From the NCBI GenBank assembly GCA_028386065.3, contig JAKUCV010004248.1, forward strand, positions 22,320-86,319: a stretch of DNA of 64,000 nt. The letters run 5' to 3'. The notes below the pieces were generated by a model, which searched no databases, had not been told where the DNA came from, and saw nothing but the letters and a program-made list of their open reading frames with translations. The position numbers and the translations under genes are program-made. The stretch comes from Turnera subulata. Taxonomy: Eukaryota > Streptophyta > Magnoliopsida > Malpighiales > Passifloraceae. Position 1 is the stretch's first letter; each line of letters starts with the position of its first letter. This document shows, piece by piece, positions 21,720 through 32,640 of this stretch.

Positions 21720-23893
21720 ATGTCTAAAGCAAATGTAAGGAAGCAAGTTCTGGAGAAGCACAAAATCTTCACAAAAGAAAAGGAGAAGCCAAGTGACAAT
21801 AATCAAGGCCTATTCTCTAAACACCTCAAAAGAATCTATCCAATAGGGTTACACAGAAGCACTTCATCACTATCCCTCTCATCAGTATCATTATCTTTGT
21901 CACAAAACTCCAATGATTCTTCCCATACAGATCATTCTAACACTCCACTTGATCAGAAAATATCCTTAGCGCTACGCCTGATTGCACCACTGGAAAGAAG
22001 AGAAGCTCCTGCTGTTAAGAATGTCCAACAACAGCAGCAGCAGCAGCAACAAGGTCAGGAGTCTAATGGTGGGGAGTTAAGGAGGTGCAATTGGATTACG
22101 AAAAACAGTGGTAATTTAACTTAGCTGCATTCTCATATCAATATTCTTCTGCTCATTCATGCAATTAAAGCTGAATTAATTAGCCTTGAAACATAGTTGT
22201 TAATTACCTTCATATATTTTTCATGCCACGCAGAGATATATATACCATGTCTTCATGAATGTTGAGCTCTTCTGTATATACTTTGGAAACTATAATCAAC
22301 TTTTAGTAAAGACAAATGCATAAGACTTAAGAGAGGAATGGAATGGAAGATGAACTATAATCTTTTATGGGAAAACTTAATCTAATTTCCCAGGACACAA
22401 AGATGCTAGATTATTCATTGATAAGCTTGTGAGAATAATGCTCTGTTGGTTATGGGATCCCTATCAATCGAGAAAAGAAAAATATATGTCAAAATTTCTT
22501 GATGAGGAAGAAATACTACTACTATCACTATCTACTAGTACTAGTTGAAAAGAAGAACATGAAATAAAAAAGTAAGGACGACGTGAAATAGTTAATAAGA
22601 AAGACACGAACATTAAGTAATATGCATGTCGCTTAAGTGTTGCTATTGTGGTGGTTGTTGCTAATTAAAGATACTCTGCGGCTTGTACGCAAGTAGCAAA
22701 ATGAATAGATTGTCATTTTCCTACAAAATATAATTAATTAGATGGTAAACTGCCAAATATGGCTACTTCTGAGTATGTGCCAATGCACATACCAACTCTA
22801 GTTAGGATATGCATTGCACACCTACACATAAAAATAATTCCACTTTTAGTAGCTGCACTGTTAAATGCACATTACCGAATAATTAGTAGATAGAGAGAAT
22901 ATTAATGATTACATAGTACTTGATATATAAGTTGATAGAGAGAATATTATCAATGATTACACAGCTTATAGAGACATGTATATATATTGATATATATTGA
23001 TCCGTGCAGATAAAGTTTATGTAGCGTTTCATGACGAGTGCTGGGGGGTCCCTGCCTACGATGATAAGTAAGCGTTTTTTAATTTAGATTAATACCCACT
23101 TAATCATTGTTCATTATTCCAAACAACTTCATTAAAAATGTTAGATTAATTTAATATTTGAGCAGCCAATTGTTCGAGCTTCTTGCTTTGTCCGGCATGT
23201 TGATGGACTACAACTGGACCGAAATTTTAAAAAGAAAAGAACTATTTAGGTAATTAATCTTTTGGACCACATGTGGATTAATGCAAATAACTTTTGTTTG
23301 CTTGTTTTCCTGTTTACATAACTTCTTTTACTTCGTTGACCTTTGTTTTAAACCTGAATTAGGGATACTTTTGCTGGATTCGATCCTAACATTGTTGCAA
23401 AAATGGGAGAGAAAGAAATCATGGAGATTGGTTCTAACAAGGAAATAATGTTAGCCGAGAGTAGAGTGAGGTGCATAGTGGATAATGCCAAATGCATAGT
23501 GAAGGTAATTAAGTCCAAAGACTATGATGTTTATTTGTTCATCAATGTATGACTTATCCTAATAACCATCCTAATTGTATAGCCAATCTAATCAGTTTTA
23601 TTTTGGAAATGTAGATTGTGAAAGAATTCGGATCATTTAGTAGCTATATTTGGGGTTATATGAATTACAAGCCAATAATCAACCGCTACAAGTATCCAAG
23701 AAATGTTCCATTGAGGTCTCCAAAGGCAGAGGCCATGAGTAAGGATCTATTGAAGCGTGGGTTTCGATTTGTTGGGCCAGTGATTGTTCATTCCTTCATG
23801 CAAGCTGCAGGGTTAACAATCGACCATCTTGTGGATTGCTTTAGGTATGGTGAGTGTGTGAGCCTCGCAGAAAGACCATGGAGGCATATTTAA
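21720..23893 (+). CDS. TAG: DNA-3-methyladenine glycosylase I (TAG) family protein, five exons
   Basis: Exons: 21720-22110, 23010-23067, 23166-23249, 23363-23504, 23615-23893; all junctions are GT-AG and the frame closes to 317 aa. The first ~115 residues are a plant-type N-terminal extension, Ser-rich with a poly-Gln run from CAG/CAA repeats near 22025-22050. The TAG domain starts at RRCNW. The zinc ligands of the bacterial enzyme are all present: Cys123 (RRCNW), His138 (VAFHDECWG), His296 and Cys300 (DHLVDC). The Trp of the base pocket is kept (DYNWTEIL), but the bacterial catalytic-pocket Glu (Glu38 in E. coli) is Ser here (LALSG), as I recall for other plant members. Expected role: removal of alkylated adenine in base excision repair. 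An At1g13635 counterpart by position. Confidence 0.9.
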
Positions 23894-26800
23894 TTAATTT
23901 AACCATCTATTAAGTTGCTTACATTATACACAAAGGCCCCTAAATATATAGCTAGGTTTGTCAATAATCTAATTATTGAAAGTGATGTCCTTATAGTATT
24001 GTACTAATTTGGACAAGGACTTGCTTTTGGATTGTACATGTATGTAACTTACGCTACTACGTCCATTTTTTTGACATTACAGCAAATAATTTATTTTGTT
24101 ATTTTTTTATGAAATAATTGATTATATGTTTGGTTTCAGCTTATTATTTGCCTACACTTATGTCCCAAGTAGCTAGCTTATTTTTGGCACTTAATTTTTT
24201 TTGTCGAACAAAAAAAAACATCAGTAGTGTCATCATTGTCCCGTCGGTCCAAGCCCAGTCAATACCGATTACATCCTGGCATTAGACCCTTCTCATAGAA
24301 GTGTCATCATGGGTTTTCATCCTGCAGAGGTTTTACCTCTAATATTGGATTCTGAGGAGCTAAGAGCAGGATTAAGAGTTATTCCATAATGGATATTTGC
24401 TTAATAAATTCAAAATACATGCCATTCCTCTAAGATAAATTATGAAGTCAAACTAATATTGCAAATAATGTATATTATACTGCCCAAGAGGAACGGACTT
24501 AGAAGTGTTAGTGCACCGAAAGAGAACATTCAAATCTGCTATACATAAGTATCGTATTATCTATAGGGTCATATATGTATCCACGTAAGGTGGAAAAAGA
24601 AACACAAAAAATGCACCACAATTAATGTGCAAAATAGTTCACAACAACCAATTGATCATCCATAATCCATTTATATATGCCGCCAAATTATAGATTTTTT
24701 TTCGTGTGACTTTTTTTTGAACATGCAAACTTGAAAGTGAAAGATCACCATCCACTAATCTTTAAACATGTCACACAGGAATGGAATTTGACCGAATCCA
24801 CCTTTTGTGTGTTAGTGGTTGGTACAAATTCATTATCAAGTAGTAAATACATTAAAAAAAAAAACAAATGCAAGTATATTTTGTATCCAAATGCAAATTC
24901 ATTTTCTTGATGTTCAAGTGATGGCTTCAAAATTGACCTGACAAAGAAAACGAGAGACAAAATATATGAGGCCCAAAAGATCTCTTAGTTAAAGTCTAAA
25001 CCAACAAAGACCAACCCACGATGTTCTCAATTAGGAACCAAGTACTAGACCTCTGTGACCCAAATTAACTTGAAACGGGTTAGACTAAATGCACCCTTCT
25101 AGCTAGCTCAGATTCTAGCTCCTACTAACTGGAACATGGCTTTGCGTTGGATTTTCTTGTTTAACTGACGGTTGAAACTTGAAACAGTCTTGTTCTCATA
25201 GCAAGATTGCTTGCTCATTTTACAAACTCCAGCTAATTTCAGAATTCTATCAAGACAAGAATCATTATTTACCCACTGTTACACTATATTTCTAACTTTT
25301 GTGATTGGAGTTCGATTGGAATTGTATGCCAAAACAAAATCCAATTCTTTATGGTTATGGATTATAACAAAAGAGATCTCTTAGGAAAGCCTAAACCAAC
25401 AAAGACCAACCCATATGATGTTTGCAAATGAGCCAAGTAGTAGACTTCTGCGGCCCAAATCAACTTGGAAAGGGTTAGACTAATTGCACACTTCTTCTAG
25501 CTAGCTCAGATTCTAGTCCCAAGAATCATGTTTTAGTCACTGTTAAACTAGATTTCTAACTTTTTTGTGATTGGGAAGGAGATTTGGACTCTTAACTATA
25601 TAGTAAAACATAACTACATCTTGTACAAGGATTTTTCAGTACTAGAATAAGTGGTAAGCCATTTGATTCCAATTTCTTATTCCTTTATCCTCTAATCTGA
25701 ACTAACTTAATTATATTATCTTAGAAACTATCCTTTTCATCATTTCTAATCATAGTTCAGTTGAAGAATATGTACCCTGAGCCTTTTCCAGGCAATGTGT
25801 AGCCTTTCTGCATTGAACTCGACCTTTCCGAGTCATCCGATATACTTCCATAGCCTGGTTGTCATCTAGACATAAGATTCGATGCAGTTCTAACATTTTT
25901 TGGGCCTTTAACAACTGAATGTTATCTATGATTTAAAAGGTAAAAACAACAAGTGGATGTTATCAGTCCAGTTTATTCGTCCACTACGCCACACCCCTCT
26001 TGTACATATAATCAAACCCACTTTGCTCTTTTAATACTGGTCCAGATGATAAATTTCGAAACTTCCATTATGCGCCTAATCCACATAATAAGTGTACTAA
26101 TCTTTTGGTTTGCGTTACTAACTTTGGTTACTTGAAAATTTAGGCCCGTGTTTCATTCTCAAGCACGCAAGAAAGGTACTTGCAGTCACCTAGGGAGAAT
26201 TCATGTGCTAGCTGTAGACTTATGATGAACCTGTACTGATGAAAACAATTTAGTACCTTAAACTGTGGTGGGACTTCATACTCACACATGATGTTATATC
26301 TTCTTATGTGTTATGTCTTGTCATGATTAATCTCCATGGTACAGTCTTTCTTTTTCTTCTTTTTCACTTTCATGCATAGGAACACATGCTTGCTCGGACT
26401 TCTAACTATTCTGGCGATTTGGTTCTTTCTGTTCTTCAATAAGATCTGTTTTTTTACTCTAGCTATCAAAGATTGACCCCCTAATTAAATGATATATATA
26501 CTAAAAGCCTTCTTACTTAATTACCCTTCTTAGTATGACATCAGAGTTCAATGAGCATGCTAAATCTCAGTACTAATTATTAAATCTTTGCCTGCCATGA
26601 CTATCTGATTGCTTCGTGCTAAAAAGTGTTATCTCATGAAGACAAACTTATACATCTTCTATTTCCTCGCAAGGGAAACAAGAAATTAATGGAGTTCTTT
26701 CTGTACATTTCGCCTTGTAACTATAGTTCTACTAATAAGCAGACGAAAATTGTATGGTTCAGAAGTTGCTGTCTGTGCTTCGGCTTGCTTTTGTCAATGT

Positions 26801-29653
26801 TCTTATCTTAAACAGTTGATAAGACCTCAAAGCATGCTTACTTATCTTTTATATCAAATCACTTTTTAATACTAGAACCATGTTTTGTAGCTTGTTTAAG
26901 TAGAGGAACTTGATTATTGGCCAGTTTTTTCAATCCATTTGACATTCTACGAGAATCTGCATCATCAGATTATACTTTTAAATACATCAGATTATACCTT
27001 CTCGACCGCACATCGAATTCTTGAATATAAAGACTAGAAGATGCTTACTACGTTGTTATCATGATTCATCTTGGAGTTTCACATGCATGGATTCTCTCTT
27101 TTCCTATTCTTTTGCTTGACAGCATCTGCTGCTATATAATCCCACTTTATGGCTATATCTTAGATTAGGCTACAAATTCTGTACATTCTTTTTTTCTTCT
27201 GCTCCATCATCTTTCTGATGTGCTCTAGCAGTCCTTTCAGTTACTTATTCCTCACATGTGTTGTTAGGTCAGGGCTAAACCCAATATATAAAGCACAGTA
27301 ATGTACCTAATTGAGTTCAATGACCAGGACTAATGATTTCAAGATGAGAAGAAGAGTAAAAGAAAGAAGCTTTGATGTCCTTTTAAGATCTCCATAATCA
27401 AATCTTTGCCAAACATAACTGATTTTGCTTCAAAATGTTACAAAGGGAACAGCTAGCCAGACAGAACCTTATAGGCCCACTTTTATTTACATGTCTCTGA
27501 TAATCCCTTTGTTGATCCACCATCATTTTATCTTCAACTTCAATCCATTAAAGAAATGCATCATAGGCCCCCTGTTCCAGGGACAAGTGCCAATATAAAA
27601 ACAAAAGAAAAAGAATCTAAGATTAGCCTGCCACGTTGGTTTCTGACCATACCATTATCTTGTTTTTAGTTTCGTACTAATAAATAATAATCTCTTCCTG
27701 CTATAATCATAGTCAAAATAAGCAAATTATGAGATACCCTGAGATTACTAAGAGGGCTTTGTCTGCTCACAGTGATGGTTAAGCAACACCACCACCACCA
27801 AACCTCAATGTTTATCCTCTTTGGAGATAACTTTGCTTTGGTGTGCTTTGACAATGACTTCACTGACAGTGACAAGTAAGACTCACCATGTCACTGTCCA
27901 CTTCTTCACTTATGGGAATTAATGCTGGTTGGAATTCTAGTTAGGATTTGTATAACGTGTTTGTTTCTCAAAGCTTTAGAAAAGTTTGCATAGGGGGCCG
28001 GCCTATGCGGTGAAATGGGTGAAATGTGGTGTCCAGGTCCCAGGGGGATGCAAGCAAAAATGTTTTAAAAGGAAACAAAACCAAAACTAGAGATTCAAGC
28101 AAAAAATTAGTAAGAAGGAGCACAGACGAAGGAAAAAAGATAAACTATAACATGCAAAATTGGAGAGATATCAGTAGATTATAAAATCTTAAGTGTTATT
28201 TATCAGATAAAATTGAAGAACTATAACTTCAGTAGATAGTTATCAGGAAATGATTTTAACCTCTTAAAACAGGATAATGATAGTGTTCTATTTTCTGTTA
28301 TAAATTTTTTAAGTACCAACTTTTGGCCAAAGAACACCAATTACTAAATTTAAACTCAGTACACTCCACATCAAACACCGTCACAACTTTGACAGTCACA
28401 GAGGCCTGCACTGCACATCTTTTGGGATTGCACTGAAAGTACGGACATCTTAGTTCTTACAAGTTACAACTGAAAAAATAAAAATTCTTTTTGGACATAA
28501 CAGATGGAGGTTACTTTAGCTTTAAAGCGTAAGATTTGATGATGTGGTAAAAGCACAAAAAAGAGGTAAAAGGAAAAGAATCAGTCCATTTGACCCGGCC
28601 AAGGGCCAAGAAACCGAAAGGCCAATATTGAGTAATTTGATCAAAACCATTAGATCATGGGACCCAAACTTGTGATGTTTCCATTTGTTGATTGCTAATA
28701 TCTTTGTTGCTATTCATGACATCCTGAACATAATTTCTTGGCGAATTTCTTGCTCAAAACAGTTAGTTTGATTTTGGAACAACCATGACATAACAAGGCG
28801 CCCATCTTTTTCTACATGAAATTGAAAGCCAATAAAGGAACAATAATATCTCCCAAGTTCAGACGGCGCACAAATAATTGATAACCTGCTAATCTATGGA
28901 TGCCAGCCAGGTGTTTTATCACAGAGAGACGTCATGAATGTATGTAGATACAAGAAAGAAAAATAATTTTATTCGGGTTGTTTTGCTTTAATGCTTTTGA
29001 CATAAGACTTAAGACTCTAGATGATTCCTGGAGGCAACAAACATAAGCTGTTGGTGGCAACTGAGAATTCATGGTCATCAGTTGACAACAATCCCTTCAC
29101 TTATTCGTTTGGACATATTCTGGGATTGCATGCATGTTGCAACTGATCAGCAAAATTTCTATTAAGGAATAAAACAAAGGGGACCTCAAGACATGCTACT
29201 TGCCTATGAACACATCAGTTCATCCATTCATCTATCAATAAGTACAACAGAGAACTAAGCAGCACTGCAGCATGAAAAAGAAGAATGAAACAACAAATTT
29301 GATTGATTCATAGACAGATGAAGAAACCCAAGAGGGTCACTATTTACATTAACATATTTTCTCTTTTTTAAGGATTTCAATTCTACAGTTTATTTATCAA
29401 ACAAGTCAACATGGAGTGAAAGAAAAAAAAATGAAAACAAAAACGTAAAAAAAAAAAAATACCAAGCAATTCTACTCAGCTCCTCGCTTAGCTGATTGCC
29501 AAGAATATTTACAGCAGCCCGTCCTACTGTCTGACCCCCCAACTACAACACCTCCAGAGAAAAAAAAAAAACCTTAAACTTCGCCTATCCTAAATTTGTT
29601 TCACTCCCCACAAGCCTACAACTTTTATTCATCTTCATACTAGTATCTCAACC
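23894..29653. other. Long gene-poor intergenic region
   Basis: About 5.76 kb, AT-rich, with no ORF resembling a protein on either strand and no tRNA- or rRNA-like sequence that I recognise. It contains one imperfect direct repeat (separate entry) and otherwise unique-looking sequence. The last 300 bp should hold the 3' UTR of the PI4-kinase gene. A non-coding RNA or enhancer could be present but I cannot support one. Confidence 0.5.
24974..25585. repeat. Imperfect direct repeat pair
   Basis: A stretch beginning AGATCTCTTAG and containing CCAACAAAGACCAACCCA and AGCTAGCTCAGATTCTAG at about 24975-25122 recurs at about 25374-25518. Both are followed by CACTGTTA and TTTCTAACTTTT, the first copy after an extra 125 bp. 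It is a local duplication of non-coding sequence. Confidence 0.75.
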
Positions 29654-31585
29654 TCAAAACTGGCATGAAGTACCAAGCCTCTGTCTCTGTTTCTGACCTA
29701 GTGTCACGGACTTCCGTTTCGCGAATGCTGGGTACAGCAGTTCCTGAAACTTCTCCAAAAATAAACCCCATTCCTCCTCTCCAAGGTCTGCAAGCTTCAC
29801 AAAACTCATGCTCGCAGGAAGTTGCTCAGTGGCACTCCTGTGCCCAGACGACCTATTAGCTACGTAGCCACTTTCTGGTTTTGAACCTGAGAATTTCTGG
29901 AGTTTCTGGTTCTTCTCACCCACTGTGGTAGTCTTCAGTGACATGGAAAGCTTAGAGATGGATGGCAGCCTCTCTGGAGTGGTGAAAACTGCAGAAGCCT
30001 CCTCACTTTCCTCCCCTTCACTTTCCTCTTCTTCCTCATCAATGCTCTCCTCAAGTTTTGAAAGTGCAAAACGACAATTCCCAGCCCCAATTCCGTACTG
30101 GGAAGTTGTTCTGGTCATATAGTCTTCTGCAGTCACCTTAGAGCTAAAGTCAAATCCTGTTTCATCGCAGTCTATATCAAACTGGAACGGCTCATCTCCC
30201 GAATCAGTCCTTGGAGAAAACTCCTCCCTATCAGCTATCAACCGCCTTGCCTCAATGCACACAACCTCAAGCTCACTAGGTTCCTCCTCACCAGAACGAA
30301 ATTCACGACTCATCATCTCCCCAATTTCAGCAAGACAAAGACCATAAGATGCAGCTTCTTTGAGAAAAACAGTGCAAAGAACCAAGACCCTCAGACAAGC
30401 CTCTCGAATCATTGGAAGCTCCCTTCGCAGCATTTCACAATCCTCAGCAGGATCAAGATTTTCTATATATTCAAGCTCGTCATCTGAGAAAGGAATTGAA
30501 GCTTGAGGCCAATGAATCCACTCGAAATAAGGGTCTTCCAGCGTTTCCGGCAAGCAAAGGCCATGATCAATGGGAATCAGCTCTACTTGCCCAAATCTCC
30601 CAACACCATCAAGCTTCCTCACCAAGAGGTTTCCAGCATGTCTATCAGTGTTAAATATCCTAATATCTAGTATTCCTATACGATGCACAGCAGAAACTGG
30701 GAAGCTTGACGTACCATGATCACCAGCATCAAAATCATGAGGTATGAACTGTTGGAAAGATGCAATTTTGCTAACCTGATTCTTCTTCTGAGGTTTGTTT
30801 CCATTTACACCATCATTCACATTAAAGACTGAGTGAGTGATCTTCACCAAGGCAGTAGGAGGAACATTGGCAAAGTGATCATAGTCAAGCAGGTATGCAG
30901 CAACCTCCCTGAACCCTGTTTCCCCCACCCGCACAGACCGTTTCAACCCCGGTTGCCCAAGGGCTTTACCGACAAAGCCTTTTGGGTTGTTGGGCGCAAA
31001 AGGTTCTTCATCAGTTGGCTTCACAATTGCTACACTTTCACCTCGGCTATTTCTAAAATAGTATGCACCCCCAAGCCCACTGTGGACAGGAAGTGGCTCA
31101 ACACCCACCTTAATAGCCTTGACACTTTCCTTGACTAGCTGCTTCATTTTAGCAAAGCTATTTGACCGTCCCAGTATCTCAATAAGACCACTCTGATCTC
31201 TTTGCTGGATTTCCTTTCCAGTCGGTGAAAGACATGGAGTAGATGAGCTTCGATGCAGAAAATTCCTGGTCAAAAGGAGAGGTGAATCGTTGCGAACAGC
31301 ACTAAGATCATTCTTCAACACCTTGTCCCCAAAAGTCAAGGAACTCTCCTCAATCGGGAAATTGAGAGCAAGCTGCAACCTTCTTTTCACAGTATGAGCA
31401 TTGTCACTACGATCCAACTCCATCCCCAGCACACAACCAGTCTCTGTCTGCACAAAAACACGTCTCCTCCCAGTAGATTGTTTCCCTTCCATTCTCTGGC
31501 TTCCATGGTACTCTCCACCAAGGGGACTCTTAAAGACTGCCACTGCCATCTGTGTTTGAACTGGGCTGTCCAACTTACGAGACAT
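29654..31585 (-). CDS. PI4KG: Phosphatidylinositol 4-kinase gamma (type II, UBL-containing)
   Basis: Uninterrupted CDS of 643 aa. I start it at the ATG at 31585 (MSRKLDSPVQTQMAVAVF), the family's usual beginning; the open frame extends 30 codons upstream without an ATG. Residues ~40-110 form a ubiquitin-like domain (RRRVFVQTETG ... LLLTRNFL). Residues ~165-430 carry the PI3/4-kinase fold: GLGGAYYFRN, the ATP-binding VAIVKPTDEEP, the catalytic HRIGILDIRIFNTDRHAGN and metal-binding IPIDHGLCLPE. An acidic Glu/Ser-rich segment (~residues 550-570) precedes the C-terminal FVKLADLGEEEW segment. One UBL fits the PI4Kgamma5/6/7 clade, some of whose members act as protein kinases with little lipid kinase activity. 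Beside a PPR and a TAG gene it matches At1g13640 (PI4KG6). Confidence 0.95.
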   Translation of the reverse strand: MSRKLDSPVQTQMAVAVFKSPLGGEYHGSQRMEGKQSTGRRRVFVQTETGCVLGMELDRSDNAHTVKRRLQLALNFPIEESSLTFGDKVLKNDLSAVRNDSPLLLTRNFLHRSSSTPCLSPTGKEIQQRDQSGLIEILGRSNSFAKMKQLVKESVKAIKVGVEPLPVHSGLGGAYYFRNSRGESVAIVKPTDEEPFAPNNPKGFVGKALGQPGLKRSVRVGETGFREVAAYLLDYDHFANVPPTALVKITHSVFNVNDGVNGNKPQKKNQVSKIASFQQFIPHDFDAGDHGTSSFPVSAVHRIGILDIRIFNTDRHAGNLLVRKLDGVGRFGQVELIPIDHGLCLPETLEDPYFEWIHWPQASIPFSDDELEYIENLDPAEDCEMLRRELPMIREACLRVLVLCTVFLKEAASYGLCLAEIGEMMSREFRSGEEEPSELEVVCIEARRLIADREEFSPRTDSGDEPFQFDIDCDETGFDFSSKVTAEDYMTRTTSQYGIGAGNCRFALSKLEESIDEEEEESEGEESEEASAVFTTPERLPSISKLSMSLKTTTVGEKNQKLQKFSGSKPESGYVANRSSGHRSATEQLPASMSFVKLADLGEEEWGLFLEKFQELLYPAFAKRKSVTLGQKQRQRLGTSCQF

Positions 31586-32640
31586 GAAAAGGAGCAGGAA
31601 TCCTGCAATTCCTATGGCTGATGAGCAAGGCAGCAATTGAGGAAGAAAGCTTCTTCCCTCCCAAAGAAGCCCCAAACTCTAAAGCCAATTGCAATCGATT
31701 TAGCAGCAAATCTTGAAATACACAACCAATCATCAAATTGCGAGACTCCAAGATCCAACTCCAACCCAGAGATCAAACTGGCAGAAAGCAACAGACGGAG
31801 AAGAGAGAGATAGCAACTCAATGCTACATTAACAACCCATTTCTAGTAAACAGCACTGTCAGAGTCAAGAATCTGAAACGGAAACAAAAGATTGAATCTT
31901 TGAATGAGTACATATATACCACAAAAGGATCTCAAATGTAACAGACATACAGCTACTTACTAGGTACTACTTAATGTAACTAGATTAATAGATCCACTTT
32001 ATCCCACGAAATCCATTACTTTTAGAAAATGAACCGAAAGTCTAGAATGAAGCCACATCCTCAAAATGAACATTAACAAAGCATTAATGCGTTAGTAGCA
32101 ACTGAATCAAATTAACTTTCACTATTAACCACAAAAACGCTTAAAATGAATGCGAGAAACGAATAAAAAAGCTTTCTTTAGGCTCCCTAATCCGATAAAA
32201 CGTAGTCCACAAACAACCCAATACATAACTAGCTCACATTCACTCACAACAAAAACCCAAAACAGAAAAAGATTCAAGAACCCATATGCAAAATGATTTC
32301 CTTCACAAAGAAACAGAAGAAAAAATAAAACTCTTACAGATAGAATCACTACAAAACCCGCCAAAAAAAACCCAATAAAAAACTCACCGAGTGACAAGAT
32401 CTGGAAAAAAAATCGTCAAAAGAACCAGAACCCACCAAGAATCACGAACCAATCACGGCAACGAGATCATAAAAACAAGAACGCGGAGGTGGGTTCCATG
32501 AAGCGAGTCCAGTTGCAGGAGGGGGGGTTAGAGACCGAGTTGAGGCAAGGCGAGTTGGACTCAGTAAGTACACAATGGGGTGGTAGGGTGGGGTCTAAGG
32601 AGTAGTAAACGTTATTGTATCTGTCGCTTAACAGAAAGCA
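31586..32640 (-). promoter_or_regulatory. 5' UTR with a leader intron of the PI4-kinase gene
   Basis: On the minus strand a consensus donor, ACTCG/GTGAGTTT, lies at 32387/32386 and a pyrimidine-rich acceptor, GTTGCTTTCTGCCAG, ends at 31778. This gives a predicted 610-bp intron (31778-32387) wholly inside the 5' UTR, with a ~190-base exon remnant before the ATG. Upstream of 32388 the sequence is richer in GC, as expected near a transcription start, and holds a T-rich run at 32699-32715. Leader introns of this kind often enhance expression; that is an inference here. Confidence 0.55.

Noticed and set aside
31586..31675. N-terminal extension of the PI4-kinase including a hydrophobic stretch
   Set aside because: There is no ATG in the extension, and the family starts at MSRKLDSP; the stretch is 5' UTR.
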